From Salinimicrobium sp. TH3 (lineage in GTDB: Bacteria > Bacteroidota > Bacteroidia > Flavobacteriales > Flavobacteriaceae): 64,000 nt of DNA. Below are positions 60,203 through 64,000 of this stretch, piece after piece (the first letter of the stretch is position 1; each line of letters begins with the position of its first letter). The translations under genes and the position numbers were made by a program. The notes below the pieces were generated by a model, which was not told where the DNA came from, did no database searches, and saw nothing but the letters and a program-made list of their open reading frames with translations. Location: positions 62,001 to 126,000 of the forward strand of contig NZ_JAPONB010000007.1 in NCBI RefSeq assembly GCF_026676115.1, written 5' to 3'.

Positions 60203-61725
60203 AAGAAATAGTGACATCTAAAGGCGAGGTTCTGCTGTACACGGGAGAACCAAGAATTGAACTGTTAGATGAGCTTGCGGCGGGCCCCGGTGATCTTTGG
60301 CATAGTTCTTTAGATCAGGGTTTCCGGGGAGCTTTTCCTGAACTGGTTTACCAGACAGCAGTATTCTGGTGGTTCTTAAACGATGTTAATCAGATACAGC
60401 GCTCCATCAACTGGCGGATTAATCCTCAAAGTTTTGTGATTAGAAAAACGGTTTGGGAAATTTATGAGGGATTATCGGGTGAGTATCATTCCAATACGGC
60501 AGCTGCCTTAGATTTCGGTTATCGATTGCTTCGGCATGGCGGTGGTGTTCCGTTATATATCGAAGGACTTTTTTCTCAAGCTCAAAATGTAGTTGCACTT
60601 TCCGCAAATGATCGATACAGGTTTTACAGAAAAAACTTCAAATGGGATCATTGTTTATATATGCTACTGAAAAAAAGTGCTAGTAATTTTCGTTCGGAAA
60701 TTAAAGCCTTCAGAGCTTCGGGTAAAGAGAATTTAAGCACCAACTCCACGCCCATCGTTGCTGTCAGGGGACTGGATCCTTTAACCAATAACCCGGAGGT
60801 AAGTGTTGTTATACCTACCATGTCAAGACAAAAATATACTCTTCAATTACTTAACGATTACCGGGACCAGACTTACTCTGTAAAAGAAATAATTGTAGTG
60901 GATGCGACTCCATCCGAAAATTGGGAACCCGAGGTATACAAAGAAGATTATCCTTTCGATCTTATAGTCCACAGGCAGAAATCAAAGGGAAGTTGCCGCG
61001 GTAGGAATGAAGCTTTAAATTTCTGTACAGGAGATTATATCATTTTCGCAGATGACGACATCCGAATACTGCCGGATTTTGTGGAAAATCATTTGCGGTT
61101 TTTACAAACTTATTCAGCGGATGCTTGTACGGGTCTGGATGTTCATGCTGACAATCATGAATTTGACCTTAAGGATCTAAAAAAGGCATTAGATAGAATG
61201 GGCGAAAATAGATGGAAGGCAGGTGCTGCCCAAAATTTTAACAATGCCAATTCCTGTGTAAAAAAGGAGTGGGTAGATAAAATGACAGGCAATGATATCA
61301 ACTTTGATGGAGGATATGGGGAAGACACCGATTTCGGTTTCCGGATTTTGAAAATGGGAGGAATTCTTCTGTACAATCCATATTCTGCCAACCTACATCT
61401 AAAACCACCTGCAGGAGGTTACAGAGACTGGGGGCTGCAGGCATCGGTTTTAGGTAAACAAAGGAAAAAACAGGCTTGGGAACTGGATCATCCGGTAAGA
61501 TTTATTAGACCTGTTCCCAGCCCGACTATACTTTATGGAATTATCAAACATTACAAAACTCGACAGGTTAAGGAGTACAGATCAAAATATTTCTTTCTAT
61601 ACCTTTTCAAAGGTTCGAAAAAGATGTTTCTTCTAAGACTTCTGAAGTTACCCTATAAACAACTCCAGTTCAATCGCTCACTGTTTTACGCCCGAAACCT
61701 GATTAAATTGGGAGAACGATTTTGA
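60193..61725 (+). CDS. GT2 glycosyltransferase with extra N-terminal domain
   Basis: 510 aa. The first 195 or so residues form an unrecognised domain: LLDELAAGPGDLWHSSLDQGF, YQTAVFWWFLNDVN, FVIRKTVWEIYEGL, FGYRLLRHGGGVPLYIEGLF. It is followed by a GT2 module from about 202, with PEVSVVIPTMSRQKYTLQLL, IIVVDATPSENWEPE, KGSCRGRNEALNFCTGDYIIFADDDIRIL (metal motif at about 285-288) and GGYGEDTDFGFRILKMGG with the catalytic ED. The N-terminal domain looks helical with many aromatic residues and may bind the acceptor or a partner. The start overlaps the GT4 stop. Confidence 0.88.
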   Translation: MHLKEIVTSKGEVLLYTGEPRIELLDELAAGPGDLWHSSLDQGFRGAFPELVYQTAVFWWFLNDVNQIQRSINWRINPQSFVIRKTVWEIYEGLSGEYHSNTAAALDFGYRLLRHGGGVPLYIEGLFSQAQNVVALSANDRYRFYRKNFKWDHCLYMLLKKSASNFRSEIKAFRASGKENLSTNSTPIVAVRGLDPLTNNPEVSVVIPTMSRQKYTLQLLNDYRDQTYSVKEIIVVDATPSENWEPEVYKEDYPFDLIVHRQKSKGSCRGRNEALNFCTGDYIIFADDDIRILPDFVENHLRFLQTYSADACTGLDVHADNHEFDLKDLKKALDRMGENRWKAGAAQNFNNANSCVKKEWVDKMTGNDINFDGGYGEDTDFGFRILKMGGILLYNPYSANLHLKPPAGGYRDWGLQASVLGKQRKKQAWELDHPVRFIRPVPSPTILYGIIKHYKTRQVKEYRSKYFFLYLFKGSKKMFLLRLLKLPYKQLQFNRSLFYARNLIKLGERF

Positions 61726-61782
61726 TCAGTCAAAAATTTTTGCTTGATTAAAGCTTACCCGAAGCACTCAAAATTTTTAACT

Positions 61783-61790
61783 TACATTTG
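61783..61790 (+). promoter_or_regulatory. Candidate internal promoter
   Basis: TACATTTG is an exact TAnnTTTG -7 match in the 111-bp gap between two GT2 genes, 46 bp before the next ATG. It is the largest non-coding gap in this part of the cluster, which fits a transcription restart. Confidence 0.4.
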
Positions 61791-61836
61791 TTTTAGGAGA
61801 GGTGTAAAAAAATCATAAGTAATTCACTGCTTTTCA

Positions 61837-62832
61837 ATGAAATTCAGCTTAATTGTTTGCACTTATAACCGCCCGCTGCCACTGTTAAAGCTCCTGAATT
61901 CTGTGGCTGAGCAGTCGTATTATCCTGATCAAATCCTTATAATTGACGGTTCGGAGGAAATGGCGACTCAGGAATTAATCGAAAAAAGCAATTTTCAAAG
62001 ACTGGAATATTTTAAGGTCTCAGAAGATGACCGAGGGCTGACCAGACAAAGAAATCTGGGAATAGAAAAACTTGATGTATCTTCTAATATTATATGTTTT
62101 CTGGATGATGACATCATCCTTTCTCCTGATTATTTTAAAGAACTCATGGGGACATATGACAGATATCAGGATGCAATTGGAGTAGGTGGTTACATTCTGG
62201 ATGAGGTGGAATGGAAAATCTCTGAATTTCATATTCCCTTGGGATTCCATGAATATACATTGGATGGGTGGAAAAGAAAACTTGGCAGCCGCAATCTGCT
62301 TCGCAAGAGATTGGCACTGTTAAGTGATCAACCTCCGGGAGTTATGCCTTCTTTTTCGAACGGACTTTCAATCAGCTTTTTACCGCCTTCGGGGAAGACC
62401 TATCCTGTTGAATATTTTATGGGTGGAGTGGCGTCCTACCGGAAAGAACTGTTTAATAAAATAGCTTTCTCTGAATTTTTTGAAGGATACGGACTATATG
62501 AAGATTTAGATTTTTGCCTCCGGGCTTCAGAAGTGGGTCATCTTTATGTAAATACCCGCGCCCGAGTTCACCATTATCATGAAAAGGGCGGGAGACCGAA
62601 TAGTTTCAAATATGGTAAAATGGTACTGCGAAATGGGTGGTATGTATGGAGGGTCAGGTTTAAAAATCCATCTTTTTCAGCCAGATGGAAATGGCATGCT
62701 ACTGCTATGCTGTTAACATTCATTAGACTATGTAACGTATTGAATACTACTAAAAAAAGAGAGGCTCTTACAGAGAGCTTGGGTAGAATCTTCGGCTGGT
62801 GGAGTATTATTTGGAATAAACCAAAACCCTAA
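61837..62832 (+). CDS. GT2 family glycosyltransferase
   Basis: 331 aa. FSLIVCTYNRPLPLLKLLNSV at 3-23, ILIIDGSEEMATQELI at 33-48, GLTRQRNLGIEKLD and FLDDDIILSPDYF at 88-100. YFMGGVASYRKELF and EGYGLYEDLDFCLRASEVGHLYV (about 220-242) hold the catalytic acidic residues. The segment after it, VHHYHEKGGRPN, is typical of this GT2 subgroup. The C terminus has a hydrophobic patch that may touch the membrane. A 35-bp gap leads to the last gene. Confidence 0.91.
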   Translation: MKFSLIVCTYNRPLPLLKLLNSVAEQSYYPDQILIIDGSEEMATQELIEKSNFQRLEYFKVSEDDRGLTRQRNLGIEKLDVSSNIICFLDDDIILSPDYFKELMGTYDRYQDAIGVGGYILDEVEWKISEFHIPLGFHEYTLDGWKRKLGSRNLLRKRLALLSDQPPGVMPSFSNGLSISFLPPSGKTYPVEYFMGGVASYRKELFNKIAFSEFFEGYGLYEDLDFCLRASEVGHLYVNTRARVHHYHEKGGRPNSFKYGKMVLRNGWYVWRVRFKNPSFSARWKWHATAMLLTFIRLCNVLNTTKKREALTESLGRIFGWWSIIWNKPKP

Positions 62833-62867
62833 CGTACGATGGAAAAAGCTGTGGAAAATAGACTACG

Positions 62868-64000
62868 ATGAAATTCGGAATCATTACTTACTTACCACAT
62901 AAAGAGAATAAAGACGAGTATTATTCTTACGCGCCTTATATTTCAGAGATGAACATGTGGCTAAAAAACATAGTAAAAACATTAGTTGCGGCACCAAAAA
63001 CTCCTGGTTTTCCTACTCAAATTGAGACTGCCTATTCTGAAAGTGAAATTGAATTTTACCAAATACCAGGTATGAATTTCACTAACCCTGAGAACATCGT
63101 TGCATCTCTACGAAATTTCCCCGCTGTAATTGTGGGTGTCTGGAAAGTAATGAAAAGGGCAGATCATCTTCATCTGCGCTGCCCGGGCAACGTTAGTCTG
63201 ATAGGCTGTTTTCTTCAGATATTTTTCCCCCGAAAACCTAAAACAGCAAAATATGCAGGAAATTGGGATCCGGAGGCAAGGCAGCCATGGTCATACAAGC
63301 TTCAAAAATGGCTTTTAAGCAATACATTTTTGACGCGGAATATGGAGGTGCTTGTGTACGGAGACTGGCCCGGACAATCCAAGAATGTAAAGCCCTTTTT
63401 TACCGCAAGTTTTTCTGAAAGAGAAAAAAACGAGGTAAGGGATAAGAAATTTGAAGCTCCATTTACTTTTTTATTCGTAGGGAACCTGGTTGAAGGAAAG
63501 CGACCCTTGGAGGCGATAAAAATTGTGGAAAAATTGAATTTCTCGGAAAGAAGAGGCATGGATTCAGATTCGGAAATCTCCGCAGATTTTGATTCTCAAA
63601 ACCGCTCTTCCGACCGGTTTTTTCTTACAATTTACGGAGATGGTCCGGAAAGGGAACGGCTGGAGGAATACTGCCGACGGAAGGATTTAGAGAATTTGAT
63701 ACATTTTAAAGGAAATCGTCCGTTACAGGAATTAAAAAATGCCTATCAAAAAGCTCATTTTCTGATCCTGCCTTCAAGATCTGAAGGTTGGCCTAAGGCC
63801 ATTGCCGAAGGCATGTTCTTTGGATGCATTCCCATCGCAACGTCAGTGAGTTGTGTGCCGTGGATGTTGGGGGGAGGTTCCAGGGGAATTCTTTTAAAAA
63901 ATCAACAGCCAGTGCGGATTGGACAGGAAGTAGAAAAAATTTTAAAATTATTAGCTGATCAGGAAAAAATGAAAATGATGTCCGATGGTGCAAAAGAGTG
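62868..64000 (+). CDS. GT4 family glycosyltransferase, partial at right edge
   Basis: Open from ATG at 62868 to the window end with no stop (377 full codons), so the C terminus is cut off by the window. It starts MKFGIITYLPHKENKDEYYS. The donor domain shows FTFLFVGNLVEGKRPLEAIKIVEKL (about 201-225), LTIYGDGPERERLEEYCRRKDL (about 254-275), HFKGNRPLQELKNAYQKAHFLILPSRSEGWPKAIAEGMFFG with the E-x7-E motif, and PIATSVSCVPWML. This is a typical retaining GT4. The Lys/Arg-rich donor region of residues 228-246 includes a low-complexity Ser/Asp stretch that is unusual. Confidence 0.9.
   Translation, partial: MKFGIITYLPHKENKDEYYSYAPYISEMNMWLKNIVKTLVAAPKTPGFPTQIETAYSESEIEFYQIPGMNFTNPENIVASLRNFPAVIVGVWKVMKRADHLHLRCPGNVSLIGCFLQIFFPRKPKTAKYAGNWDPEARQPWSYKLQKWLLSNTFLTRNMEVLVYGDWPGQSKNVKPFFTASFSEREKNEVRDKKFEAPFTFLFVGNLVEGKRPLEAIKIVEKLNFSERRGMDSDSEISADFDSQNRSSDRFFLTIYGDGPERERLEEYCRRKDLENLIHFKGNRPLQELKNAYQKAHFLILPSRSEGWPKAIAEGMFFGCIPIATSVSCVPWMLGGGSRGILLKNQQPVRIGQEVEKILKLLADQEKMKMMSDGAKE

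Noticed and set aside
29495-64000. Search for a Wzx flippase or Wzy polymerase in the cluster
   Set aside because: No protein with 10-14 transmembrane helices was found among the predicted genes; only the six-helix Wzm-like permease is present.

Overview
The window reads as a chromosomal segment of a marine or environmental Flavobacteriaceae member (Gramella / Salegentibacter / Zunongwangia-like). This is inferred from the gene families present (kynurenine 3-monooxygenase, DUF2911, DUF4199, a 1119-residue SecA with the Bacteroidetes-type C terminus, PorT-like outer-membrane protein), from several TAnnTTTG-type -7 promoter boxes, and from intergenic DNA packed with palindromic repeats. No rRNA, tRNA or CRISPR array was seen.

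Left half (1-27 kb). This is ordinary flavobacterial chromosome separated by unusually repeat-rich gaps. It holds an SDR oxidoreductase, a free-standing four-helix-bundle (23S IVS-type) protein, a 51-residue membrane protein, kynurenine 3-monooxygenase, and a three-gene overlapping operon (ECF sigma factor, putative anti-sigma protein, exported protein with tryptophan-containing 11-residue repeats). Next come an M23 peptidase, a DUF2911 protein, a minus-strand metal-handling group (DUF2383, VIT1/CCC1 transporter, P19-like protein), DUF4199, secA, DUF2795, a corrinoid adenosyltransferase, two tiny look-alike membrane proteins, a LolD/MacB-type ABC ATPase, a methyltransferase carrying an in-frame block of repeat DNA, and an ABC-F protein. 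Two different Y1 (HUH) transposases of the IS200/RAYT type each sit between their own array of repeats. Other gaps carry six copies of a GTCATCCCGACAG element and nine copies of a GTCATTCCGACG palindrome.

Right half (27-64 kb). This is a large surface-glycan locus. It begins with GDP-L-fucose synthase and an outer-membrane barrel protein, then export genes: Wza-like lipoprotein, Wzc-like tyrosine kinase with a (GY)n tail, Wzm-like permease, and Wzt-like ATPase with a C-terminal carbohydrate-binding domain. About 17 glycosyltransferases follow (mostly GT2, several GT4, one GT14), with four sugar or lipid methyltransferases (one frameshifted), a WbsX/GH99-like protein, a UDP-GlcNAc 2-epimerase, and a compact neuA-neuB-neuC set for CMP-sialic acid (or a related nonulosonate). 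The last gene, a GT4, runs off the right edge. Most genes are co-directional and joined by ATGA, TTGA or TAATG overlaps, and many use TTG starts, pointing to one or a few long translationally coupled transcripts. The segment 35.8-37.3 kb is a decay zone with a broken GT2 copy, a frameshifted methyltransferase on the opposite strand and a possible sulfotransferase remnant.

How it fits together: nucleotide sugars (GDP-fucose, ManNAc-type sugars, CMP-nonulosonate) feed the glycosyltransferases. The finished glycan is probably exported by Wzm/Wzt, with Wza/Wzc at the envelope. No Wzx flippase or Wzy polymerase is visible in the window.
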